A stretch of DNA of 64,000 bases from Butyricicoccus_A sp963620595. Its GTDB lineage: Bacteria > Bacillota > Clostridia > Oscillospirales > Butyricicoccaceae. The stretch is taken from contig CAVFAY010000003.1 of assembly GCA_963620595.1 (NCBI GenBank), positions 83,346 to 147,345 on the forward strand, written 5' to 3'. The position numbers and the translations under genes were made by a program. The notes under the pieces were generated by a model, which saw nothing but the letters and a program-made list of their open reading frames with translations, was not told the origin of the DNA and searched no databases. Each line of letters begins with the position of its first letter. Position 1 is the first letter of the stretch. Of the stretch, positions 1 through 7,242 are shown one piece after another.

Positions 1-917
1 TTTACGCGAATCTTCAGTTCAATTTCGCTTCCGCGGAACGCTGAGGATTCTACCACGCCTTCTTCCGAACCGATTGGATATTTAAGGTATTCGCCCTGCT
101 TTGTCACCGTGATATATTCCGGTCGAACAGCCGCGTGTTTCGCGCGGACATCGGCATTTTCAAAACCAGAAAACTTTTGGAAGTTCTCTACGACAGAGGA
201 TTGTCCAATAAACTGCGCCACAAATGGGGTGTGCGGCGTCCGATAAATGTCTTTTGGAGAGCCAATCTGCTCAATTTGTCCCTGATTGGTAATAATAATC
301 TGGTCAGCAACTTCAATTGCTTCATCCTGATCATGGGTGACGAAAATACTTGTTACGCCGACCGAGGAAATCATCTCACGCAGCCAACTGCGAAGCTCCA
401 ATCGAACCTTTGCATCAATCGCTGCAAACGGTTCATCGAGCAGCAACAGCTGCGGCTGTGGTGCCAACGCACGAGCAAAAGCAACTCTCTGCCGCTGTCC
501 GCCGGACAGCTGATTCGGATACCGCTTTTCCAAACCCTCCAAGCCGACCAGTTCCAGCATCTCATGCACGCGCTCTTTGATGCGTTGTTTTGGCCATTTC
601 TGTATTTTCAATCCAAACGCCACGTTATCATAAATCGTCATGTAACGGAACAGCGCATAGCTCTGAAAGACAAATCCAATTCCACGCTTGCTCGCCGGTA
701 CATCGTTGACTACCTTTCCGTCAATCAGAATGTCACCGCTGTCCGCGGTCTCTAAGCCTGCCAGCATACGAAGAATCGTTGTTTTACCAGAGCCGGACGG
801 ACCGAGCAGACCGACGAGCTTGCCTTTTTCAATTCCAAAATTGATATTTTTTGATGCCTGAAAGCTGCCAAAGCTTTTATTGACACCTTTCATCTGCACG
901 TAATATTGTTTTTCCAT
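1..917 (-). CDS. cysA: Sulfate/thiosulfate ABC transporter ATPase CysA (partial)
   Basis: ATP-binding subunit that powers sulfate/thiosulfate import together with CysT, CysW and the binding protein encoded upstream. The 305 visible codons show Walker A GPSGSGKT (about residues 39-46), signature LSGGQRQR, Walker B LLLLDEPFAAID and the H-loop VTHDQDEA; the part after about residue 240 is the start of the regulatory C-terminal beta domain. The ATG at 917 lies 4 bp after the cysW stop. The 3' end is missing at the left window edge. The family is clear; sulfate specificity rests on the operon (sbp, cysT, cysW). Confidence 0.93.
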   Translation of the reverse strand, partial: MEKQYYVQMKGVNKSFGSFQASKNINFGIEKGKLVGLLGPSGSGKTTILRMLAGLETADSGDILIDGKVVNDVPASKRGIGFVFQSYALFRYMTIYDNVAFGLKIQKWPKQRIKERVHEMLELVGLEGLEKRYPNQLSGGQRQRVAFARALAPQPQLLLLDEPFAAIDAKVRLELRSWLREMISSVGVTSIFVTHDQDEAIEVADQIIITNQGQIEQIGSPKDIYRTPHTPFVAQFIGQSSVVENFQKFSGFENADVRAKHAAVRPEYITVTKQGEYLKYPIGSEEGVVESSAFRGSEIELKIRV

Positions 918-920
918 TGC

Positions 921-1739
921 TTACTCCTCGTTCTTCTTTCCTCGGTACTCCAGCACGCTGCGCAGAACCAGAATGATGATTGCCATCACAACCAGGATTG
1001 CCGACATGGCAAAAGCACCAGTAAAATCATAGCCCTGATACAGCAGCTCAATATACAGCGGCATCGTATTGGTCTTACCTCTCAGATGTCCGGAAAGAAC
1101 TGATACTGCACCGAATTCGCCCATTGCACGAGCTGTGCACAAGACAATACCGTACAACAGTGCCCACCGCATATGCGGGAAAGTCACTTTACTGAAAATC
1201 GTCCAACCTTTTGCCCCCATCAGTGCAGCAGCCTCTTCTTCCTCTGTTCCCGCTGCCGTCAACACCGGAATGATTTCACGGGAGATAAACGGAAACGTAA
1301 CAAAGACGGTCGCCATAATAATGCCCGGAACTGCGTAAATAATTTTGATGTCCATGCTCTTGAGGAGCGGATATAAGTTGCTCTGTCTGCCATAGGTCAA
1401 AACAAAGATCAAGCCCGCGATAATCGGAGAAACCGTAAGCGGAAGATCGATCAGCGTAGAGATCACTTTCTTTCCACGAAACTGAAATTTTGTGATACTC
1501 CATGCAGCGAACAATCCAAAAATGGTATTAAGTACCACTGCAAACAACGTCGCTTCAATCGTCAGCTGCACAGATTTCAGTGCATATTTGTCCGTGACTG
1601 CTGCTAAGAACGGCTGAATGCCCTGACGGAACGCAGTAACCAACACGTATACCAGCGGCAGGATCAGCATCACAACGAGAAACAAGACGCTCACTGCGAT
1701 CAGAAGCCATTTGACAGCTCCAGATGATTGTTTTTTCAC
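921..1739 (-). CDS. cysW: Sulfate ABC transporter permease CysW
   Basis: Integral membrane permease of the sulfate importer, 272 aa with about six hydrophobic helices. The cytoplasmic EAA loop that contacts the ATPase is visible around EEEEAAALMGAKGWTIF with the following G and F residues. The start is GTG at 1739, preceded by a full AAGGAGG at good spacing. It lies between cysT and cysA in the same direction with only short gaps, so the four genes are almost certainly one transcript. Confidence 0.92.
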   Translation of the reverse strand: MKKQSSGAVKWLLIAVSVLFLVVMLILPLVYVLVTAFRQGIQPFLAAVTDKYALKSVQLTIEATLFAVVLNTIFGLFAAWSITKFQFRGKKVISTLIDLPLTVSPIIAGLIFVLTYGRQSNLYPLLKSMDIKIIYAVPGIIMATVFVTFPFISREIIPVLTAAGTEEEEAAALMGAKGWTIFSKVTFPHMRWALLYGIVLCTARAMGEFGAVSVLSGHLRGKTNTMPLYIELLYQGYDFTGAFAMSAILVVMAIIILVLRSVLEYRGKKNEE

Positions 1740-1753
1740 AGCTTGTTTCCTCC

Positions 1754-2596
1754 TTACTCGATACCGCTGATAATTTTAGACGAGCGGCTCTGCAAAACCG
1801 CATTGATAAACAGAATCAGAAATGCTGCTGCCAGCATAACAAGTGCAATGGATGTCGCACTTGCATAATCAAATTCCTGTAATTTCGACATGATAAGCAG
1901 AGGGGTAATCTCTGTTTCATACGGCGTATTGCCTGCAATAAATACGACGCTGCCGTATTCGCCAAGGCTGCGGGCAAATGCCATCGTAAATCCCGCAATC
2001 AGTGCCGGAAGAATTTCCGGAAAGATGACATGACGGAACGTATATCCGCGGCTGGCACCCAGAATGCTTGCCGCCTCTTCAAACTGTCCATCCAGCTTTT
2101 CCAACACTGGCTGTACCGAACGAACGACGAACGGAATCCCGATAAATACCAGTGCCAGCGTAATGCCTGTGCGGGTATATGCGATGTTAATGCCGAAATG
2201 GTCATGGAAAAAGCTGCCAATCACGCTTGTGTCTACTGTCATATGTGTCAGCGCAATACCTGCAACTGCTGTCGGAAGGGCAAACGGAACTTCGATCATG
2301 CCATCTATAATTCGTTTGCCCGGAAATTCATACCGTACCAGCACCCATGCGATGATGAGTCCCATCACTGCATTGATCAGCGATGCAGTGAGTGCTGTCA
2401 AAAAGCTGACTTTATAGCTCGCCATCACACGGGGACTGGTCACGGTTTGTATAAAATCAGAAAGAGAGAGGTGTGCGGAAAACACAACCAGAGAACACAG
2501 TGGGATAATGACGATGAAACTGAGGATCGCCACTGTGATTCCGAGCGACAATCCGAATCCCGGAATGACCCGCAATTTTTTTCTTCTTTGTTTCAT
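1754..2596 (-). CDS. cysT: Sulfate ABC transporter permease CysT
   Basis: Second membrane subunit of the sulfate importer, 280 aa from the ATG at 2596, which has AAGGA 8 nt upstream; an in-frame TTG two codons earlier is less likely. Several hydrophobic helices are present, and the EAA-type loop is seen at FEEAASILGASRGYTF. The motif AFARSLGEYGSVVFIAGN near the C-terminus is typical of CysT/CysU and ModB permeases. It follows sbp by about 20 bp and precedes cysW by 14 bp. Confidence 0.92.
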   Translation of the reverse strand: MKQRRKKLRVIPGFGLSLGITVAILSFIVIIPLCSLVVFSAHLSLSDFIQTVTSPRVMASYKVSFLTALTASLINAVMGLIIAWVLVRYEFPGKRIIDGMIEVPFALPTAVAGIALTHMTVDTSVIGSFFHDHFGINIAYTRTGITLALVFIGIPFVVRSVQPVLEKLDGQFEEAASILGASRGYTFRHVIFPEILPALIAGFTMAFARSLGEYGSVVFIAGNTPYETEITPLLIMSKLQEFDYASATSIALVMLAAAFLILFINAVLQSRSSKIISGIE

Positions 2597-2617
2597 AATC
2601 AAAATCCTTCTTACTCG

Positions 2618-3697
2618 TTATTTTTCATAAATCTGGTCAAAGATCGCACCGTCTGCAAAGTGCTTTTCTGCAGCCTCTGTCCAGCCGCCAAAATGGCTGA
2701 TATTGGTCAAATCCAGATTCTTCGTGACAATCCACTTGCCATCCTCCGGAATTTGTGTGATCGTGTTGCTGTCGCTCTGCGAAGCATATTCGTTCAAAAT
2801 GTCCTGATTAGACGGACGATAGAAATTCTTTGCTTCAATGCGCTGTGCTTCATCAGAATACAGATAGTTGAGATACTCGGTTGCCACATCGCGCGTGCCG
2901 CGGTCATCGACTACTTCATCGACAACAGCAACCGTCGGCTGGCACAAAATCGAAGCGGACGGAATGACAACTTCATAATCATCCGGATATTCTTCCAGAG
3001 AGAGGAAGGCTTCATTTTCCCAAGCAATCAGGACATCGCCCTGCTGGTTTTCAACAAAAGAAGTTGTCGCGCCGCGGGCGCCGGAATCCAGAACCAATAC
3101 GTTCTGATACAGCTTCTTGATGCTTTCCTTGATCTGATCTTCGCTCTGACCCTGCTTTTCAAAATAATACCAAGCAGCGAGGTAATTCCAACGCGCGCCG
3201 CCGGACGTCTTCGGATTCGGTGTGATAACACCAACATCGTCGCGGAGCAGATCATTCCAATCATGAATGTTCTTTGGATTGCCCTTGCGAACCAAGAATA
3301 CAATGGTTGAGGTGTACGGAGAACTGTCATTGTCAAACTCGGAGGTATATCCATCTTCGATGAGGCCTGCATTTTTTACGGCGTCAACATCACCTTCCAG
3401 TGCGAGCGTGACGACATCTGCTTCCAGACCGTTGGCAACTTCCAATGCCTGCTTGCCGGAGCCGCCGTGCGACTGAATAATATCTACATCCTGCCCTGTC
3501 TTTTGCTTCCAATGCTGCTCAAATGCTTTGTTGTACTGCTGATACAGCTCACGGGTCGGATCATACGATACGTTTGTAATCTCTACGGAATCGCCGGATG
3601 CGGAACCGCTGTCACTGCTTCCTCCGCAACCTGCCAGAAGGCCAACGCTCAGAGCGGATGCCAGAAGAATGGCGGAAATTCTTTTCTTATAACTCAT
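2618..3697 (-). CDS. sbp: Sulfate-binding lipoprotein (Sbp/CysP type)
   Basis: Extracytoplasmic solute-binding protein that captures sulfate or thiosulfate for the CysTWA importer, 359 aa. It begins with a lipoprotein signal: positive MSYKKR, hydrophobic core, lipobox LLAGC with Cys24. The mature part has the family's ITNVSYDPTRELY and the SHGGSGKQA loop, where backbone amides hold the sulfate, and later NPKTSGGARWNYLAAW. ATG 3697 is chosen over the upstream in-frame codon at 3718 because AAAGGAG lies directly before it. It is the first structural gene after the polycysteine leader at 3749-3808, with a 51-nt gap. Confidence 0.93.
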   Translation of the reverse strand: MSYKKRISAILLASALSVGLLAGCGGSSDSGSASGDSVEITNVSYDPTRELYQQYNKAFEQHWKQKTGQDVDIIQSHGGSGKQALEVANGLEADVVTLALEGDVDAVKNAGLIEDGYTSEFDNDSSPYTSTIVFLVRKGNPKNIHDWNDLLRDDVGVITPNPKTSGGARWNYLAAWYYFEKQGQSEDQIKESIKKLYQNVLVLDSGARGATTSFVENQQGDVLIAWENEAFLSLEEYPDDYEVVIPSASILCQPTVAVVDEVVDDRGTRDVATEYLNYLYSDEAQRIEAKNFYRPSNQDILNEYASQSDSNTITQIPEDGKWIVTKNLDLTNISHFGGWTEAAEKHFADGAIFDQIYEK

Positions 3698-3748
3698 TGT
3701 TCTTCTCCTTTGTATCAATCGAATGTGTGTTGTCTTTTCTTCTCGCTG

Positions 3749-3808
3749 TCAACAGCAACACATTCGTTCATACAAGCTCTTGCAGCGGTGTGAATCGATC
3801 CATATCAT
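3749..3808 (-). CDS. Polycysteine leader peptide upstream of sbp
   Basis: A 19-codon ORF, MIWIDSHRCKSLYERMCCC then TGA, lies between the promoter and sbp. GGGAGG sits 9 nt before its ATG, so it should be translated. Its last five residues before the stop, R-M-C-C-C, and their codons are identical to those of a second leader at 59598-59660 before metY. Known precedent: polycysteine leader ORFs act as cysteine-responsive attenuators in mycobacteria. Inferred role: ribosomes stalling on the three Cys codons report low Cys-tRNA and raise expression of sulfate uptake. Confidence 0.75.
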   Translation of the reverse strand: MIWIDSHRCKSLYERMCCC

Positions 3809-3836
3809 GATCTATCGCCTCCCATATTTCATATAT

Positions 3837-3853
3837 CCTATTTGTCTAATGGG
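3837..3853 (-). promoter_or_regulatory. Palindromic operator before sbp leader (Rrf2/CymR-like architecture)
   Basis: On the minus strand CCCATT-AGACA-AATAGG, one mismatch from a perfect palindrome, extended by ATATAT arms on both sides. It starts about 24 bp downstream of the -10 box, so a bound repressor would block elongation or initiation. The same half-site spacing recurs before metY (59686-59702). The assignment to an Rrf2-family regulator such as CymR is inferred from the architecture and the gene targets. Confidence 0.6.
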
Positions 3854-3877
3854 ATATATATGTTTTGCATGGTTGTT

Positions 3878-3906
3878 ATTATAGTCATTCTTTCCGTACA
3901 GTGCAA
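3878..3906 (-). promoter_or_regulatory. Sigma-A promoter of the sulfate operon
   Basis: Minus-strand -35 TTGCAC (3901-3906), 17-bp spacer and perfect -10 TATAAT (3878-3883). Transcription should start near 3871, upstream of the operator and leader peptide. Confidence 0.8.
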
Positions 3907-4047
3907 GTCTTTTTTTCTAATTCCGAAAAAAATCATGGATTTTTTCAGCAATCAGGAAATTTTTCTCGAAAAAACAACAGTTTTGTTATTTTTTGTACGT
4001 ATTTTTGTGATGTTTTCTCACATTTTTAGTGAGAAATCGTTTTCTCG

Positions 4048-4078
4048 AAAAAATATCCCCTGTCATATAACAGAGGAT
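4048..4078 (-). terminator. Terminator of the AraC-type regulator gene
   Basis: Minus-strand hairpin ATCCTCTGT / ACAGGGGAT with a 6-nt loop followed by a T-run, 7 bp after the stop codon at 4085. The A/T-rich stretch 3907-4047 between it and the sbp promoter holds an 8-bp inverted repeat TTTCTCAC/GTGAGAAA near 4014-4036 and two copies of TTTTCTCGAAAAAA (3961, 4040), but no gene. Confidence 0.8.
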
Positions 4079-4084
4079 ACGCGA

Positions 4085-5128
4085 TTAAATTTGATAGTCC
4101 AGAGAGGTGTTTTCTTCCGCACGGCTCTGCTGCCGGTACTGAGAAAGCGATATTCCCATCTTTTCCCGAAACTTTCTAGAGAAATAATTGACGTCTTTAT
4201 AGCCAAGCAATGCACTAATCTCATAGATTTTTTTAGAAGAATACCGAAGCAAATATTGTGCTCGCTTCATCTTTAGCTCTGAAGTGTAAGCATGATATGT
4301 CATGCCCAGCTGGCTGCGAAATAATTCGCTGAGCGAAGGATTGCTAATATAATGTGCAGCGGCAACATCCTTCTGCAAACAGCCGTCATCAATATGCTGG
4401 AGCAAATACTGTAAGATTTTGCGCAGCTTTTCATTTTCTGTCCGCGGATACAGCGTGGCGATAGCGGTACTCAGCGTACATAATCTTCTGCAACAGAAAT
4501 CCCAGACCATATGCTCGCCGCCGGACAGCCAGTCAATCGACAAATATTCTTCTTTCCGTTCAAACAAGGTCAGCCATGTCCACGTTTCAAATGTTTTTTC
4601 CACCGTGCTCTCATATAAATGCTGGATAAAAATATCTGTCTGTACCGCATCCGGCATTTGCTGGGTATATTCCTGCACAAGTGCATCAAAGCAAGTAGCC
4701 AATTGCTCAGTTCCCATATGCCACACAAGGGTGTCACAGGCTTGCTGCTGTGCTGCCGGTTCTCCCCACAGCTTTTTCCTGACGCGAACAAGCAGCTTTT
4801 GCAGCATCTCCACGGTCAAAGGACGAAGCAAATAATCAAATGCACCATATAAGATTCCCTGCTGCGCATACTGAAAATCCGGAAAATCGCTGGTCAACAC
4901 GACAACATCGCATAAATTTTCTCGCTTGATGCGGCGCAGAAGTTCCAGACCATCCAGTCCATTGAGCATCAGATTGACAAGCACCAAATCAAAGTGTTCT
5001 TTTTGAATTCTTTGATAGGCTTCTTCTCCTGAGCGCACGGTACAAACCGTCGTATCCACAGACAGAGCATCCCAAACATCCGCCCTCGGCTGGTCAACAG
5101 CTTCCAAAATATGAATCTTCCTGTGCAT
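4085..5128 (-). CDS. AraC-family response-regulator-like protein with degenerate receiver domain
   Basis: A 347-aa transcription regulator: N-terminal receiver fold (about 1-120), a middle region, and a C-terminal AraC double helix-turn-helix (about 245-345, with MKRAQYLLRYSSKKIYEISALLGYKD split over both helices). In the receiver the phospho-acceptor Asp is replaced by Asn (DLVLVN, residue 52) and the conserved Lys by Arg (LLRP, residue 102), while the Thr (79) remains. It is therefore probably not phosphorylated in the usual way. No histidine kinase is adjacent. ATG 5128 is chosen because the promoter at 5165-5193 would start transcription downstream of the longer ORF's start at 5176. It is divergent from the MATE pump, its likely target. 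Confidence 0.85.
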   Translation of the reverse strand: MHRKIHILEAVDQPRADVWDALSVDTTVCTVRSGEEAYQRIQKEHFDLVLVNLMLNGLDGLELLRRIKRENLCDVVVLTSDFPDFQYAQQGILYGAFDYLLRPLTVEMLQKLLVRVRKKLWGEPAAQQQACDTLVWHMGTEQLATCFDALVQEYTQQMPDAVQTDIFIQHLYESTVEKTFETWTWLTLFERKEEYLSIDWLSGGEHMVWDFCCRRLCTLSTAIATLYPRTENEKLRKILQYLLQHIDDGCLQKDVAAAHYISNPSLSELFRSQLGMTYHAYTSELKMKRAQYLLRYSSKKIYEISALLGYKDVNYFSRKFREKMGISLSQYRQQSRAEENTSLDYQI

Positions 5129-5164
5129 AAATAAACATCCCTTTTTCCCTGCAAATGTTTTATT

Positions 5165-5193
5165 ATTATACTGCAATCAGATATTTGCGTCAA
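5165..5193 (-). promoter_or_regulatory. Promoter of the AraC-type regulator
   Basis: Minus-strand -35 TTGACG (5188-5193), 17-bp spacer, -10 TATAAT (5165-5170). It is back to back with the MATE promoter. Confidence 0.75.
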
Positions 5194-5212
5194 CTCTTGC
5201 GGTTAACTCTTG
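5192..5212 (+). promoter_or_regulatory. Direct repeat AACTCTTG x2 between divergent promoters
   Basis: AACTCTTG occurs at 5192-5199 and 5205-5212, start-to-start 13 bp, touching both -35 boxes. Tandem direct repeats are the usual operator form for AraC-type regulators, so this is a candidate binding site of the adjacent regulator. Confidence 0.45.
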
Positions 5213-5238
5213 ACTTCTGTAACAATCTATTTTACAAT
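5210..5238 (+). promoter_or_regulatory. Promoter of the MATE efflux gene
   Basis: -35 TTGACT (5210-5215), 17-bp spacer, -10 TACAAT (5233-5238); about 75 bp of leader precede the coding region. Confidence 0.75.
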
Positions 5239-5316
5239 ACTTACACCGAATTGAATGACTCTCGGTCAATGAATTGCTTTTCTATTTTCACACACCAAGA
5301 AAGGGGGATTTTCTCT

Positions 5317-6690
5317 ATGAAAAACAAATCCATCGACCTCACGCAAGGCTCGATCACGCGCGCGCTGCTTCTGTTCGCCTTGCCGCTGCTGGGCACCAGC
5401 ATCATCCAGCAGATGTACAACACGGTAGACTTGATGTTTGTTGGCAATCTTCTTGGACAAGATGCGTCCGCAGCTGTTGGAACCTGTTCGTGGCCCATCA
5501 ACTGTCTCGTCGGTTTCTTTACCGGCATGGGTGTCGGTGTCGGTGTATTGGTCTCTCAGGCATATGGCGGAAAGGATTTTCCACGACTGAAAAAAATTCT
5601 GCATTCGGCGATGGGGCTTTCTGTCATTGGCTCTGCCATTTTGCTGCTCATCGGCTGGCTGTTTGCCCCCACCATTCTGCGCCTTATGAACACACCAGAT
5701 GAGATTTTGAATCTTGCGGTAACCTACGCACGCATTTATTTTCTCAGCATGTTTTCCATAGTCGGCTTTAACTTCAGCTCTGGCATTTTGCGTGCGCTGG
5801 GTGATTCCCGCCGACCGATGATTTATCAGTTCATCGGCGGTTTCGCCAACATCTTGGGCAATACCTTATTTATTTATGTCTTTGATTTTGGTGTTGCCGG
5901 TGCAGCAATGGCTACCTTTTTGTCCCAAACCGTTGCGGCGATTCTGACCATTCGCCGTCTGCGCCGCCTGCCGGAGGAATACCGTCTGCATCTGAACGAG
6001 CTTCACATCGAATTCGAGACACTCAAACGAATCTTTTCCGTGGGTGTGCCGGTCGGTATACAGACAACGGTTGTTTCTCTTTCTTTGGTTTTGCTGCAGT
6101 CACAGATCAATACCATGGGTGTCACGAGCATGGCAGCTTACACCTCTTATGGCAAGCTCGAAGGTTTGGTCTATTTCCCGATGTGGGCAGTTGGTCAGGC
6201 TGTCACGACATTTGTTGGACAAAATCTCGGCTGTGGGCAGATCAAGCGAGCTGAAAAAGGTACCAAGGTCGGCTTGATTACCGGCATTATTATCACCCTT
6301 TGTATTACGTTATCGCTCACAGCGGCATCTCACATCGTGATGCATCTGTTCTCCAGCGATGCAGAAGTAATTGAATTGAGCAGCAAGATCGTTGTTCGTC
6401 TGTTTCCCCTGTACTTTATTTACGTATTTGTGGAAATCTTTGCCGGTGCCATCCGCGGCGCAGGCAAGGCCGCTTCTGTGATGTGCCTCACACTAATCAA
6501 CATGTTTGCCATCCGTCTGCTGTTCCTGTACATCGCCATGCAGCTGTTCAATACAGTATATGATGTTGCCCTTATCTTCCCTGCAACTTGGATAACGACG
6601 GCACTCTGCGTCTCCACGTACTATTTCTCCGGAAGGTGGAAACGCGGCTGGACAGAACATGCCCCCGCTACCCCGACGATCGCATCATAA
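5317..6690 (+). CDS. MATE family multidrug/cation efflux transporter
   Basis: Membrane pump of the MATE family (NorM/DinF/MepA-like), 457 aa with about 12 predicted helices arranged as two six-helix halves. It would extrude drugs or metabolites using a Na+ or H+ gradient. The opening after the start, ITRALLLFALPLLGTSIIQQ followed by MYNTVDLMFVG, is the family hallmark, as is FAGAIRGAGKA in the second half. ATG 5317 has AAGGGGG 9 nt upstream; the reading frame is open earlier but lacks a ribosome site. Regulation by the divergent AraC-like protein is inferred from position. The substrate is unknown. Confidence 0.9.
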   Translation: MKNKSIDLTQGSITRALLLFALPLLGTSIIQQMYNTVDLMFVGNLLGQDASAAVGTCSWPINCLVGFFTGMGVGVGVLVSQAYGGKDFPRLKKILHSAMGLSVIGSAILLLIGWLFAPTILRLMNTPDEILNLAVTYARIYFLSMFSIVGFNFSSGILRALGDSRRPMIYQFIGGFANILGNTLFIYVFDFGVAGAAMATFLSQTVAAILTIRRLRRLPEEYRLHLNELHIEFETLKRIFSVGVPVGIQTTVVSLSLVLLQSQINTMGVTSMAAYTSYGKLEGLVYFPMWAVGQAVTTFVGQNLGCGQIKRAEKGTKVGLITGIIITLCITLSLTAASHIVMHLFSSDAEVIELSSKIVVRLFPLYFIYVFVEIFAGAIRGAGKAASVMCLTLINMFAIRLLFLYIAMQLFNTVYDVALIFPATWITTALCVSTYYFSGRWKRGWTEHAPATPTIAS

Positions 6691-6710
6691 TATCATAACA
6701 TCTCAGACAC

Positions 6711-6766
6711 AAGAGCGACCCTCCCGCCAGCACATGCTGACAAGAGAGCCGCTCTTTTATTTTTTG
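6711..6766 (+). terminator. Probable terminator after the MATE gene
   Basis: AAGAGCG (6711-6717) pairs with CGCTCTT (6750-6756), followed by a T-rich tract. The long loop makes it weaker than other terminators here. Confidence 0.5.
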
Positions 6767-6768
6767 TG

Positions 6769-7080
6769 TTACTTGTTAAAAACTGTATCTCCGCTCTTAA
6801 AGCCAAATGCCGGATGGAGATCAAACTTAACCGCTCCAACGGCAACGTCCGGACCAACAACCTTCTGAATGCGTGCAATGCCTTCATTGCCGAAACCTGC
6901 ACACAGCTCAATGGCGGTGCAGCCCTTCTCTTCTACCAAGCTCTTTGCTACAACCTCTGCCTGACTGTATGTAGAGCAGCCATAGACGTACAGATCAATG
7001 GATTCGCCCGGAATCACTGCGTTCTGCTGCTGCGGATCACAGTTCGGTGCAACATAAATAAATCCCGCATTGAATTTCAT
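6769..7080 (-). CDS. Small conserved protein, DUF6506-like
   Basis: A 103-aa soluble protein without signal or membrane segments. Features seen are the N-terminal MKFNAGFIYVAPNCDP, the central IELCAGFGNEGIARI and the C-terminal VKFDLHPAFG with a conserved-looking His. These match my memory of the DUF6506 family, whose function is unknown; the family assignment is from recall and not verified. It has its own promoter (7113-7141), ATG with AGGAGG, and is convergent with the MATE gene and divergent from the alanine symporter. Confidence 0.6.
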   Translation of the reverse strand: MKFNAGFIYVAPNCDPQQQNAVIPGESIDLYVYGCSTYSQAEVVAKSLVEEKGCTAIELCAGFGNEGIARIQKVVGPDVAVGAVKFDLHPAFGFKSGDTVFNK

Positions 7081-7112
7081 CGTGTTTGCCTCCTATAGCA
7101 TTTGATACCTTG

Positions 7113-7141
7113 ATTATACGAAAAAAAATTCTTCATTGCAA
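7113..7141 (-). promoter_or_regulatory. Promoter of the DUF6506-like gene
   Basis: Minus-strand -35 TTGCAA (7136-7141), 17-bp spacer, -10 TATAAT (7113-7118). Confidence 0.7.
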
Positions 7142-7159
7142 CAATTATGTGCATTTTGT

Positions 7160-7188
7160 TTGACCACTCTTACGAATCGTGTTATAAT
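7160..7188 (+). promoter_or_regulatory. Promoter of the sodium/alanine symporter gene
   Basis: -35 TTGACC (7160-7165), 17-bp spacer, -10 TATAAT (7183-7188). The leader is only about 50 nt, too short for a riboswitch. Confidence 0.75.
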
Positions 7189-7242
7189 TTTTAACGCTTA
7201 TATGCGTTCCAATTCATTTTTATTTGTGAGGGGAGGCACATT

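Noticed and set aside
2030..3310. A 426-codon plus-strand frame across cysT and sbp
   Set aside because: Antisense to two clear transporter genes with signal and membrane motifs in the minus frame; no domains.
3961..4053. Two copies of TTTTCTCGAAAAAA and an 8-bp inverted repeat as a regulatory array
   Set aside because: The stretch is strongly A/T-rich, the second copy is part of the terminator A-run, and the copies relate to no promoter.
5155..5316. A 54-codon N-terminal extension of the MATE protein
   Set aside because: It would start upstream of the promoter and lacks a ribosome site; ATG 5317 has AAGGGGG.
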